Below, in pieces: positions 49,833-58,456 of a DNA stretch of 64,000 nt. The notes beneath the pieces are model-generated. The model searched no databases. It had not been told where the DNA came from and saw only the letters and a list, made by a program, of their open reading frames with translations. The translations under genes and the position numbers were made by a program. The first letter of the stretch is position 1, and every line of letters begins with the position of its first letter. This stretch comes from an archaeon GW2011_AR5 (GTDB lineage: Archaea > Aenigmatarchaeota > Aenigmatarchaeia > GW2011-AR5). The stretch is from the NCBI GenBank assembly GCA_000806115.1, contig JWKQ01000001.1:89784-153783 (forward strand). The letters run 5' to 3'.

Positions 49833-50456
49833 ATGAAGCTGACGTGGATCCTTGTCGCGATTTGCATAGCGGGCTTTGCTTACGGCGCTTATGCGGGCGA
49901 ACAATTTTACAACGAATACGGCTTCTCGGGCGACAATCTTGTCCAGCGCCCTTACGTGCTGCTCACTTCAATATTCATGCACGGCTCGGCTGAGCATCTT
50001 CTTTCAAATATCCTTGTGCTGATTTTCTTCGGGCTTGCCGTCGAATCGGAGCTGGGAAAGAAACGCACGCTGCTCATATTCTTCCTGGGCGCATTCGCCG
50101 GAGATGTCCTTTCCTTGCTTGTTTACGCGCCGTCTGAAATAGCAGTCGGCGCGTCCGCAGGGATATTTGCCTTGATAGGCGTAGGCATGCTCGTGAAGCC
50201 GCTTGACCTGTCCTTCTATCCGCTTGTTGTGCCCGTGCCGCTCGCGCTACTCGGGCTCGCATACGCCGCGTACAACGCTTACGGCTTCATAACGAACATC
50301 GACCCGAACGTCTCTTATATAGCGCATTTCGGCGGGCTCTTCGTGGGGCTTGTTTTCGGATTCCGAAGGGAAGGCTGGAAACGCGGGCTGAAAATAATTG
50401 CCATAACTTTTCTGGTGATGGTAGCGATACCGCTGATATGGCTACTATTAACGTAA
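49833..50456 (+). CDS. rhomboid-family intramembrane serine protease
   Basis: Protein of 207 aa, about six helices. 'FMHGSAEHLLSNILVLIFFG' (HxxxN), catalytic Ser in 'VGASAGIFALIG' (GxSxG) and catalytic His in 'YIAHFGGLFVGLVFG' are all present. Cleaves membrane helices; substrate unknown. Confidence 0.9.
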   Translation: MKLTWILVAICIAGFAYGAYAGEQFYNEYGFSGDNLVQRPYVLLTSIFMHGSAEHLLSNILVLIFFGLAVESELGKKRTLLIFFLGAFAGDVLSLLVYAPSEIAVGASAGIFALIGVGMLVKPLDLSFYPLVVPVPLALLGLAYAAYNAYGFITNIDPNVSYIAHFGGLFVGLVFGFRREGWKRGLKIIAITFLVMVAIPLIWLLLT

Positions 50457-50498
50457 AAAAGAAAAATCAGAACTAATTCTCTTCCCAGCTGCCTGGAG

Positions 50499-50627
50499 CT
50501 AGTATGTTCCGCGGCCGAACATGTAGTATAGGACGACGAGTATGATAATGACTACGACTATCCATACCCACTTCGACACACCTTTCATGTTCTTCATGGC
50601 CAATAGGTTCTTCAAAAGGTCCATCAT
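50499..50627 (-). CDS. very small single-helix membrane protein (42 aa)
   Basis: Absent from the ORF track. It reads 'MMDLLKNLLAMKNMKGVSKW', helix 'VWIVVVIIILVVLYYMFG', end 'RGTY'. A TATA-like CATATTTATAGC lies about 27 nt upstream, typical of a leaderless gene. Family unknown; the good promoter and clean helix make it credible. Confidence 0.6.
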   Translation of the reverse strand: MMDLLKNLLAMKNMKGVSKWVWIVVVIIILVVLYYMFGRGTY

Positions 50628-50692
50628 AGAAATATATTGAATTCCTGTGCTATAAATATGTTTTTTATTTCGGAATTCGTGATTGTCTTGTA

Positions 50693-51253
50693 TTACTTCC
50701 TGTGCTTCTCAACAAGATTCTTTATACTTTCTCTCTCGGCATCGTCGGGCTTCTGCACAGGCTCGCCAATTTTGTGGTACCTGCCCGCGTGGTAAAGAAC
50801 GGCATTTTTGTCGTGCACTTCAATTTCAACAGCCTCGCCTACGAAAGCCATGTGGTCGCCGAGCTTAATCGCTTCGACAAGCCTGCATTCGACATTCATG
50901 GCGGCGCCCTTCACCATCAATGCATTTATCTTCTTCCCTTTGTAGAATTCGACGCCCAGCTCCTTCAGCACGGCAATCTTGTCGACTTCCCTGCCGCTGC
51001 TCCCTCCGGCAACGCTCGAAACCACGTTCTGGTCCTCCGCAGCCAGCGACACGCCGAATTCTTTGCCCGCTTTTATGTTCTCTTCCGTGGCTTTGTCAAA
51101 GCCGATATTTACCATAATCAGCCCGGGACTATAGGAAATCTGATGAGTCCATTCCGCAGCCATTATGTTGTCGCCGTGCGGACCGTTACTCGTGATAAGC
51201 CCCACGTTCGTCGTGAACTTGTGCGCGCCCTCGCTTCCCCATTGTATATCCAT
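50693..51253 (-). CDS. flavin reductase-like FMN-binding protein
   Basis: Protein of 186 aa from ATG 51253 ('MDIQWGSEGAHKFTTNVGLI'); TTG 51259 is the alternative. The split-barrel fold is seen in 'HGDNIMAAEWTHQISYSPGL', 'NIKAGKEFGVSLAAEDQ' and 'VECRLVEAIKLGDHMAFVGE'. Binds FMN and probably reduces it or uses it with NAD(P)H. Confidence 0.85.
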   Translation of the reverse strand: MDIQWGSEGAHKFTTNVGLITSNGPHGDNIMAAEWTHQISYSPGLIMVNIGFDKATEENIKAGKEFGVSLAAEDQNVVSSVAGGSSGREVDKIAVLKELGVEFYKGKKINALMVKGAAMNVECRLVEAIKLGDHMAFVGEAVEIEVHDKNAVLYHAGRYHKIGEPVQKPDDAERESIKNLVEKHRK

Positions 51254-51282
51254 AGACAAGACACCTACGGTTTCTTTTCCTT

Positions 51283-51339
51283 GATACGAGGTGATGTTTA
51301 CTTCACCTGTACAGCAAGACTAAATGTCCTGCTTGTATC
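51283..51339 (+). ncRNA. three-way-junction element, family D copy 3
   Basis: Plan: GATACGA / GGTGA...TTCACC hairpin (18 nt) / TGTACA / GCAAGAC-TAAAT-GTCCTGC (19 nt) / TTGTATC. The outer arm has a G-T pair where copy 2 has A-T. It lies between the divergent flavin reductase and HAD genes. It is the copy farthest from any pilus or adhesin gene, so the family is not tied to them. Confidence 0.55.
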
Positions 51340-51477
51340 TTCCCTTAATACGCACGGATAAGAATTAAAAATAAGCGTGCGGCGAGCGTAATTCGATTTT
51401 TGTGCAATTAGCCACTTGGAAGAAATAATTTCGTCGAGAACAGGCAAATAAAAAGACTTTATCCAACTCATTTCTTG

Positions 51478-52554
51478 ATGCCCGTACCAGCAGCATTTGA
51501 TTTTGAGGGGCCGATAGCAAATCCTGCAATCGACGTCGCTCACATAGTATACAATGAACTCATTTCTGACGCGACAAAGCAAAGGTATCCAAGACAGGTT
51601 TTCGAAGCTTTCGACGCCTACGACGATGCGAGATGGCTGGCCGAGCGGTCCCGCGGGGGGCATTCGACGGGCACGACGCCCCTTCTAGTCGATTGTTTCG
51701 CAGCCGTGGACGGACTTGGTGATTATGCATTCACCGAACTTGCCATGAAAAGAATGGAAAGTGACATGGTCTACAACCCGGGCGCCAAGAGATTTCTGGG
51801 CTCTGTCAGGGGCAGGGGACCGACTTACATAGTGACGAGTTCTTATCCTGCCATGCCTTTGATAGCTGCATATGACAATGGTTTAGGGCTGAGGAATGTA
51901 TTCACGCACGGGAGGCAGCCGAACGGAGAAAAGTCATTACAAGTTCACGATGAAATCGACCATAGGTCACCTATGACAGTCCTGACTGCACATCCTGCGG
52001 AGCTTGCACAGTTCCTGGATGAATACCTGCCTGCATGCGACAACATACTTAGGCTAACCGGCAACGGACATGCGACGCATGTCGCGAGTCGCGAGCATGA
52101 CGAAGTCTTTTCGAGAGTGACAATTCCACAGCTGCGACGCGAGCTTGAATACATGTTCCTTTCCCAGAAGGGCGTGATGGGCGGGCACAGGAAGAAGCAT
52201 GTGCTTCAATCCATAGCACCCGACGGGAACATCGCATTCATGGGCGACAGAATAGTCGACGCTGATGCGCTTCGTTTCGCAAGATACGGTTTCTCAATCA
52301 ACTGCACAAACCGCGAAGCTCTCCAGGCGTCGAAACTGAATTTCGTGACCGACGATATCATGACTCTTTATGAACTCTTCAACGACGTCCAAGGCGGAAT
52401 GTTCACATTCGAAAGCGCTGCAAAGAGATATGCATGTGACGACCTTGTTATATTCACGCCGGGTGAAATAGCTGAATGCGTCGATGATGTAAAGAAAGAA
52501 AATGCAAGGATGAAGGCAGCGCTTAAGGAACAATACGCAGCCGCTTCAGTATAA
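51478..52554 (+). CDS. HAD-superfamily hydrolase (EhaR-like)
   Basis: Protein of 358 aa. 'PAAFDFEGPIANP' carries the nucleophile Asp (motif I, DxE form), 'TYIVTSSYPAMP' motif II and 'NIAFMGDRIVDADAL' motif IV. The 'FDFEGPI' form resembles the HAD proteins named EhaR in methanogens. A phosphatase is likely; the substrate is unknown. TATA-like region about 25 nt upstream, leaderless. Confidence 0.7.
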   Translation: MPVPAAFDFEGPIANPAIDVAHIVYNELISDATKQRYPRQVFEAFDAYDDARWLAERSRGGHSTGTTPLLVDCFAAVDGLGDYAFTELAMKRMESDMVYNPGAKRFLGSVRGRGPTYIVTSSYPAMPLIAAYDNGLGLRNVFTHGRQPNGEKSLQVHDEIDHRSPMTVLTAHPAELAQFLDEYLPACDNILRLTGNGHATHVASREHDEVFSRVTIPQLRRELEYMFLSQKGVMGGHRKKHVLQSIAPDGNIAFMGDRIVDADALRFARYGFSINCTNREALQASKLNFVTDDIMTLYELFNDVQGGMFTFESAAKRYACDDLVIFTPGEIAECVDDVKKENARMKAALKEQYAAASV

Positions 52555-52617
52555 ATATCCGCGGGCTAAAGTCCGCAGTATTTCTTGCAAGAATGCAGTT
52601 TAATAAAACTAGCTGCA
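52553..52617. repeat. 26-bp repeat, copy 2, with adjoining hairpins
   Basis: ATAAATATCCGCGGGCTAAA plus GTCCGC (52553-52578, overlapping the HAD stop codon) repeats the 47743-47770 sequence exactly in the other orientation. It is followed by palindrome TTCTTGCAAGAA and TGCAGTTT...AAACTAGCTGCA. It sits between converging genes and could act as a bidirectional terminator. Confidence 0.5.
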
Positions 52618-52630
52618 TTCATTGCAATAA

Positions 52631-53521
52631 TCAACGTATCGCTGTTTCTATTACGGCTTCCCTGAGATATTTTCCCACCTCTCCGGAAACATTCATGCCG
52701 CCTTGCTGCGGCTCATTGCCGGCGTAAAGGACACGGTCCCTTATCGACCAGTCTCCGCGCGAGAGCTTGGAATACGTAAGCACAAGTAGCGGATGCTCGC
52801 CCTGCACCTGCTCACGGCGTATCTCTCCTGCGAGCTCCTCGAACTCCTGCATCTTTTTTGCCTCTTCAATCCCGCATGTCCTTGCATTTCCGGCGTTTTG
52901 TCCCCACATTTCGTAGAGGCGCGAGCTTGTGAGCGGGAATTCATACCATGAGATAACCTGCCCCCTGTCAACTTCGCCTGAAACAAGGTGCAGCATCCCG
53001 CCTGCCATGTAATTTCTGTTTTGAAGTATACGGCACATTTCTGCTTCGTTGCCGGCTTCTGTCAGTTCATGAAGCGGCCTTTCCGCCTGCTCCTTCATGA
53101 CATCCTTCCACATTCCTTTGGGTCCGATTTCAGGAAGGGCAGGATGGAGGTTCACTATGTCCAATCTATCATAAAGCTCGGGTCCCATTATCCTCATGTA
53201 TCCTATGTTCAGGAAAGAGGAAGCCCCCAAGTCGGAGAGTATCTTTGCAACTGCCGAATCGTACTGAGCGCGTCTCTCCTCATTATCGCCTGTAATATGA
53301 AATCCCGAAGGAGGAAGCAAGGCAATGTTGTTCAAATGCCTCAGCTGCCTTACGCGCCCGATCCGCGCATCTACGGCCGCATCCCTTCCCTCTCTCCGGT
53401 CGCAGAACACGAGCGGCACTTCACCTTTTATAATTCCGCTTTCGATTGCACCGTCTATTGTTTTGAGCAGCTTCGGCGCTTCGTCATCATACAGGCTGGT
53501 CAGTATTCCAAATTTGTACAT
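52631..53521 (-). CDS. formyltransferase-fold protein, PurN-like
   Basis: Protein of 296 aa from ATG 53521. 'FLNIGYMRIMGPELYDRLDI' and 'VNLHPALPEIGPKGMWKDVM' match the catalytic part of formyltransferases (HP motif), and 'NYMAGGMLHLVSGEVDRGQV' the domain end. It is longer than standard PurN (about 200 aa), with an extra C-terminal region. Last gene of the purine operon, overlapping purB slightly; GAR formylation is therefore likely. Confidence 0.75.
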   Translation of the reverse strand: MYKFGILTSLYDDEAPKLLKTIDGAIESGIIKGEVPLVFCDRREGRDAAVDARIGRVRQLRHLNNIALLPPSGFHITGDNEERRAQYDSAVAKILSDLGASSFLNIGYMRIMGPELYDRLDIVNLHPALPEIGPKGMWKDVMKEQAERPLHELTEAGNEAEMCRILQNRNYMAGGMLHLVSGEVDRGQVISWYEFPLTSSRLYEMWGQNAGNARTCGIEEAKKMQEFEELAGEIRREQVQGEHPLLVLTYSKLSRGDWSIRDRVLYAGNEPQQGGMNVSGEVGKYLREAVIETAIR

Positions 53522-53526
53522 GGTTA

Positions 53527-54963
53527 TCACACGCTGACGGTGAAGTCGGATTTGCCCGCCAGTTCCGAATATTTCTTCAGGACGGGGCTGACTTCCTTTT
53601 CCAGAAACTCCTCTGTCTGCTGCCTTGCGGCGCCTGCAAACCTTTCAGGCTCCTGCAGCAGGTTATCCAGATATTGTCTTGACATACCGAGCCTGCCGTC
53701 CGCGACAAGCCGTTCAAACAAATCGTTGCGCTTTCCTTCCAGCTTCACGGCATTTCCTGCCGCAACCGAATGATATTTTATTATTTCGTGCATCTCCTGC
53801 CTGTCCTTTCCCTGCTTGGCAAGGTGCATCAATATCGCTTCCGTTGCCATGAACGGGAGTTCTTCGTCCAGATGTTTCCTTACCTGCGCTGGGTACACAA
53901 CCATTCCGCTTGTAATATTCTGATAAAGCTTGAGTATCGCATTCGCAAGCAGGAATGCCTGCGGTATGTCCATTCTCCTGATTGCAGAGTCATCCAATGT
54001 CCTTTCGAACCACTGGCTGGAATGTATGTGCGCGAAATCAAGCTGGATGTTCATCAGTTTTCTTGAAAGCCCTGTCATCCTTTCGCACCGCATCGGGTTG
54101 CGCTTGTATGCCATCGCCGAGCTTCCTGTCTGCCCCTCTTCGAAAGGCTCTTCCTGCACCTTGAGATTGGAAAGCATCCTCATGTCCGTAGCGAACTTGC
54201 ACGCGGATTCGGCTATCCCGGCAAGGGCTTTGACGATTACCGTATCAAGCTTTCTCGTGTATGTCTGCCCGCTTACCGGAAAGCTTGATTCAAACCCAAG
54301 CTTATTGCTTACAAGCATGTCAAGCTTCTTCACTTTTTCAAAGTCATTTTCGAACAATTCCATCATGGCAGCCTGCGTGCCGGTCGCCCCCTTCACTCCG
54401 CGCGCTTTTATCATCGACTCGGCATGCTCGATATTCTTCAAGTCCATCAGCAAATCCTGGATGTATAGGGTTGTCCTCTTGCCGACTGTGGTCGGCTGGG
54501 CGGGCTGGTAGTGCGTGTAGCCCAGCGTCACGAGCGATTTGTGCTTTTCCGCAAACTGCGCGAGATTGTGAACAGTGTTTATCAACCCCGCCTTGATTAT
54601 CACAAGAGCTTCGCGCATCTGTATCAGGTCAGTGTTGCACCCGACAAACATCGAAGTTGCACCGAGATGAATAATTCCTTTTGCTGCCGGACAGTGCGTT
54701 CCGAATTCATAGACGTGCGCCATTACATCATGACGGATTTCCTTTTCCTTCTGTTCGGCAATTTCATAATCGATCACATCCACGGATTTCATCTCATCAA
54801 TCATCTGTTGAGTGATTTGCTTCAGCCCAAGCTCCAGCTGCGCCTCAGCCAGCGCTATCCAGCACCTTCTCCATGTCTTGAACTTGAAGTCGTCAGAAAA
54901 AATTATCTGCATTGCCTTGTCAGTGTACCTGCTCACTAACGGATCCTGGTAAACATCGTGCAT
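53527..54963 (-). CDS. purB: adenylosuccinate lyase
   Basis: Protein of 478 aa. The fumarase/ASL superfamily signature 'TGSSAMAYKRNPMRCE' is near residue 285, His in 'TLGYTHYQPAQPTTVGKR', and 'IHLGATSMFVGCNTD' near the front. It acts twice in purine synthesis: cleaving SAICAR and adenylosuccinate. Fits the SAICAR-producing PurC encoded two genes upstream. The next gene begins at its stop codon. Confidence 0.94.
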   Translation of the reverse strand: MHDVYQDPLVSRYTDKAMQIIFSDDFKFKTWRRCWIALAEAQLELGLKQITQQMIDEMKSVDVIDYEIAEQKEKEIRHDVMAHVYEFGTHCPAAKGIIHLGATSMFVGCNTDLIQMREALVIIKAGLINTVHNLAQFAEKHKSLVTLGYTHYQPAQPTTVGKRTTLYIQDLLMDLKNIEHAESMIKARGVKGATGTQAAMMELFENDFEKVKKLDMLVSNKLGFESSFPVSGQTYTRKLDTVIVKALAGIAESACKFATDMRMLSNLKVQEEPFEEGQTGSSAMAYKRNPMRCERMTGLSRKLMNIQLDFAHIHSSQWFERTLDDSAIRRMDIPQAFLLANAILKLYQNITSGMVVYPAQVRKHLDEELPFMATEAILMHLAKQGKDRQEMHEIIKYHSVAAGNAVKLEGKRNDLFERLVADGRLGMSRQYLDNLLQEPERFAGAARQQTEEFLEKEVSPVLKKYSELAGKSDFTVSV

Positions 54964-54965
54964 AT

Positions 54966-56075
54966 TTATTTCACCGGATAACTCAGGCTTCCGCCGTCCC
55001 TTCCATGCGACTCTATGCTGATTTTCCCGTCATTTGTTATTGCGCCCGCCAGTCTTGAAACGATTCCGAACCGTTCCGCTTCCTTCATAACATTATCAGG
55101 CTCGGGCGTTACCACGGCAAGACCCTGACCCATGTTCCACGTCTTGTACGCTTCAAAATCAGACACATTTCCAAGTTCCTGACAGTATTTCATTGCATGG
55201 CACGGACTGAAGAGGCTGTCGAGCTTCGCGCCCAAGCCTGCCGGCTTAAGTATTCTCGCCACTTTGTGCGCCACGCCGCCCCCCGTTATGTGCGCAACCC
55301 CGTGTATCTCGGAACTTCCGCCGCCCATCGGGCCATGCATCGCGACGAGAGCTTTGCTGTAGATTTTTGACGGCCTGAGGGCATGATTTCCGAGCTTGTC
55401 GCCTTCAAACTTTGTTTCATGCCACTCCTTTCCCAGCGACGACTCAAAAATTTTTCTCATGAGCGTTATGCCGTTCGTCCTGAAGCCTTCCTCTTCAAAA
55501 ACAACGACTGAATCCCCCTCTTTAATCTCCTTGCCTGTGAACAGCTTCTCCTTCTTCGCCAGCCACACTACTGACGCGCCCCAGTTGTAGGCGAACTTCC
55601 CGTACCCTCCTACGGCGTTCCCGAGCTGGCAGAGTTCGCCGTTTATGACTGCGACGTTCGCGGCTTTTGCCGCCTCAACATACCCCTCTGCAAGCTGTTC
55701 GATTATCCAGAGATTGGAGTTGTCTGTTCCGAGCGACGTAACATCAAGATTGCTTCCGGCGAGAACGGGTTCTGCGCCGCGAACTATTGCATCGTCACAA
55801 ACCATTGCCAGCAGGTCGAACGCTATGGTTTTGTGGAAGTTCATCCTCTGGGCAATTTCCACTTTAGTGCCAACCGTGTCGAATCCCATGCACATATACG
55901 TGCCGGGCGGAAAATCAGCTTTTGCCGCTCTTAGTCCCGAGAAATCGTCGAACATTGACAGGACTTCGCCTGTACGTCCTGTCCTGTTGGCGAAAGTCTT
56001 CTTTGACGCCTCATAGAGCATCTGCGAAGCTTTCGCCTCAATGTCCACGTCAACACCCGATTTCGAGTAATCCAT
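54966..56075 (-). CDS. purM: phosphoribosylformylglycinamidine cyclo-ligase (AIR synthetase)
   Basis: Protein of 369 aa from ATG 56075 (GAGG upstream). 'DFSGLRAAKADFPPGTYMCM', 'GFDTVGTKVEIAQ', 'AINGELCQLGNAVGGYG'-type motifs and 'HGVAHITGGGVAHKVARILK' are the PurM ATP-grasp-like fold marks. Converts FGAM to AIR. Only 2 nt before purB. Confidence 0.93.
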   Translation of the reverse strand: MDYSKSGVDVDIEAKASQMLYEASKKTFANRTGRTGEVLSMFDDFSGLRAAKADFPPGTYMCMGFDTVGTKVEIAQRMNFHKTIAFDLLAMVCDDAIVRGAEPVLAGSNLDVTSLGTDNSNLWIIEQLAEGYVEAAKAANVAVINGELCQLGNAVGGYGKFAYNWGASVVWLAKKEKLFTGKEIKEGDSVVVFEEEGFRTNGITLMRKIFESSLGKEWHETKFEGDKLGNHALRPSKIYSKALVAMHGPMGGGSSEIHGVAHITGGGVAHKVARILKPAGLGAKLDSLFSPCHAMKYCQELGNVSDFEAYKTWNMGQGLAVVTPEPDNVMKEAERFGIVSRLAGAITNDGKISIESHGRDGGSLSYPVK

Positions 56076-56087
56076 CACTATTCCTCA

Positions 56088-56961
56088 TTACAACATATAG
56101 TCCATATTGGTCAGCGCAAAGATGCCGTTGAAGTTTTCCAGCAAATCTTTTGTCCCGTCCGCATGAAAAACTGCTATCGAATGATACGAAGCCATCGGAA
56201 TTTTTTTATCTTTCGCGTCAATTAACCTCGGCTCTATTGTTATCGCCATTCCGTTTTTCAGCCCCAGAGTCTCCGCCCCGCTCAGGAACTTCCTTTTGCT
56301 GCTTATCAAATCTTTCGCGGTTGTCCAGCTTTCTTGCAGAATTTTCATCTCTTCCTTTGTCCATTCCTCGTATGATGCGGGTATGGTATGTCCTATAATG
56401 CCCGTGCTGTCCGGTTCCGTCACGCTTACCACATCATTTGAGACGCGGTTTTTGCTGATAATTTTCATGCCCAGTCTTTGCACTTCCGAGAGGTTCATGC
56501 CTGCTTTGATTGATGCAAATATCTCCCGGTTGATGTCCAGGCATTTCTTAAGATGATTTATTATTGCCGGGTCCTTACCCAAGTAAAATGTCATTCCAAA
56601 ATCCCCTATTATGCGCGTTTCCCTGTCGACGGGAGATGCATACACATATGCCACCCCTTTTTTTCATGTCAAGTTCTATGCCAGCCTGCGGTTCCATTTT
56701 CCTGAGGCTCTTATGATGAAGCCTTCCGCAGTTGTCATCTGTTGCGAAAATTACCCCGATACCGTTCCTTGGAGGCATATACCAGCCGTCCTTTTCGATA
56801 GAGTCGCTTTTTCTCATTTCCGCCAGCCATTTTTCATGCAGGGACAGCTCTGTAATGGTCTCTCCTGAGGAAAGCATTTTGCCAAGAACAGAGTGCAGGC
56901 TCGCTGCCGCAAACGCCCTGGTGCGCTTGCACACATCCAGTTTATGTTCTGTTTTATCCAT
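56088..56961 (-). pseudogene. M24 (aminopeptidase P/methionine aminopeptidase-like) protein, split by a frameshift
   Basis: Two overlapping ORFs make one protein. Frame 1 from ATG 56961 ('MDKTEHKLDVCKRTRAFAAA' to 'GIELDMKKRGG') continues in a second frame ('AYVYASPVDRETRIIGDFGM', 'GLKNGMAITIEPRLIDAKD', end 'TNMDYML'). The shift falls at AAAAAAAGGGG (about 56660-56670 on the plus strand read backwards); six A instead of seven would give 'MKKGVAYVYASP'. It could be a sequencing error, a programmed shift or a broken gene. The 'GMAITIEPRL' and 'GIIGHTIPAS' parts are M24-like. It overlaps purCE by 8 nt. Confidence 0.65.
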
Positions 56962-58447
56962 TTTGCATACCTTCGTCAGCCATCCTGAGTTTCTCGAGCT
57001 TCTCACTGTTCTTGTCGAGGATTTGCTTTTGCAGCGCAGGCAGCTGATGGCCGAATATTTGGGCAACGTGCTTTGCCGCATTGGACACGTTCAAGACGGT
57101 CGAATTAGAGCTGCCCGGAGGGTTCAATATGCAGGATGCATACTCTGACGGATTCGGCGGACAGCTTATCACAGGATGAACGCTCAAAAAAGAAAGTACG
57201 CCTGAAAGTGCGTCGGTTCCGCCTGCCACGGAGATGAAGACAACGGGCTCGACTGAGCTGTTGTATTTGCTTACCAGCTCCTCGCATGCCGACGGCTGCT
57301 TGTGCGCGGAACATATCCTGACTTGCGACCTTATTCCGTACTTTCCCAACTCAGCCCGGAGCTTTTCCAGATGCGACATGTCGCTGTCAGAACCTGCAAC
57401 AATCACTGCAAGGCAGCCGCGTATGTATCCTTCTTCTTCAAGGCTGCTGAGGAGCTCCGCCCTCACATTCGACGGCGGGAACTCAAAACTGTTGCCCGTC
57501 AGTATTTCGTAAAGGCGTATGTATCTCCAGGAGACTTCCACTACGTCGTCGTCCGACAACGACGGCGGCTTGCCTGTCGAGCCGTAGCCGAAACCCTTCT
57601 CTATTATCACGTCCCTCACGAACTGCTTCGACATCTCCTGTATTTTGAGTTCCGGCTTCTGCTTCAGCAGCTCGGATACGCTATTGAAGCCGCCTCCCGA
57701 CATCTCTTTCTTTATCGATTCGAATTTCCCGTATTCCTCGACAGAGCAGTATCTTGACGAGTCCGGCGTGTTAGCCTCGTCTATCAGGAAAAGGTTGCCG
57801 TTCTCATCCGTGCCGAACTCGTATTTCGTGTCGATAAAGAGAAGCCCTGCTTTTTGCGCGAGCTCCGCGCCGCGCATGTAAAGCCTTATCGATACGTCGC
57901 GAACTTTCTCCGCCAGCTCTTTGCCGACCATCTTTGAGACCTGCTCGAACGTCATTGCTTCGTCGTGCTCCGACTTTGTAGTAGGTGTGAAGAGCGGCTC
58001 GTCAAGCTTCTGATAGCGCAGCAGACCTTCCTTGAGCGGCACGCTGCACACTTCGCGCTTCCCCTTCTCGTATTCTTCCGCCATGCTGCCCCAGACATAG
58101 CCGCGCACTACGCATTCGACCATTATATTTTTGTAATACTTCTGGACAAGCACGTTGGCGTGCGGGCTGTCCATGGAAGCGTTCTGAATTATGTCCCCGG
58201 TGTTCTTCATCGCCCATGTGTTCAGCAGATTCAGGATGCGCCCCTTGAACGGGATTCTCCTGTCAAGAACATGGTCGAAAACAGACACCCTGTCGCTTGC
58301 CACCATTACTATGGGCTTCCCGATTTCCAGCGAAGTGAAATGAATGTCGCGCACCTTGCCGGACTTGTGCTGCCCGAGCTCGGGTATGAAACCCGATTCG
58401 AGCACGTTGTTCAGGTTTTTTCTTATTGCTTCCTTGTAGTTTTCCAT
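56954..58447 (-). CDS. purCE: PurC-PurE fusion: SAICAR synthetase plus AIR carboxylase
   Basis: Protein of 497 aa. Residues about 1-325 are SAICAR synthetase ('SGKVRDIHF', 'ASDRVSVFDHVLDRRIPFKG', 'FIDTKYEFGTDENGNLFLID', 'DSSRYCS'). Residues about 340-497 are PurE ('VIVAGSDSDMSHLEKLRAEL', 'ICSAHKQPSACEEL'). The PurE part reads 'VFISVAGGTDALSGVLSFLS' and 'HPVISCPP', as in the animal PAICS enzyme (class II, direct CO2 carboxylation), not the bacterial mutase that needs PurK. GGTGAGGTG lies before the ATG. Confidence 0.92.
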   Translation of the reverse strand: MENYKEAIRKNLNNVLESGFIPELGQHKSGKVRDIHFTSLEIGKPIVMVASDRVSVFDHVLDRRIPFKGRILNLLNTWAMKNTGDIIQNASMDSPHANVLVQKYYKNIMVECVVRGYVWGSMAEEYEKGKREVCSVPLKEGLLRYQKLDEPLFTPTTKSEHDEAMTFEQVSKMVGKELAEKVRDVSIRLYMRGAELAQKAGLLFIDTKYEFGTDENGNLFLIDEANTPDSSRYCSVEEYGKFESIKKEMSGGGFNSVSELLKQKPELKIQEMSKQFVRDVIIEKGFGYGSTGKPPSLSDDDVVEVSWRYIRLYEILTGNSFEFPPSNVRAELLSSLEEEGYIRGCLAVIVAGSDSDMSHLEKLRAELGKYGIRSQVRICSAHKQPSACEELVSKYNSSVEPVVFISVAGGTDALSGVLSFLSVHPVISCPPNPSEYASCILNPPGSSNSTVLNVSNAAKHVAQIFGHQLPALQKQILDKNSEKLEKLRMADEGMQNG

Positions 58448-58456
58448 ATTAACACC

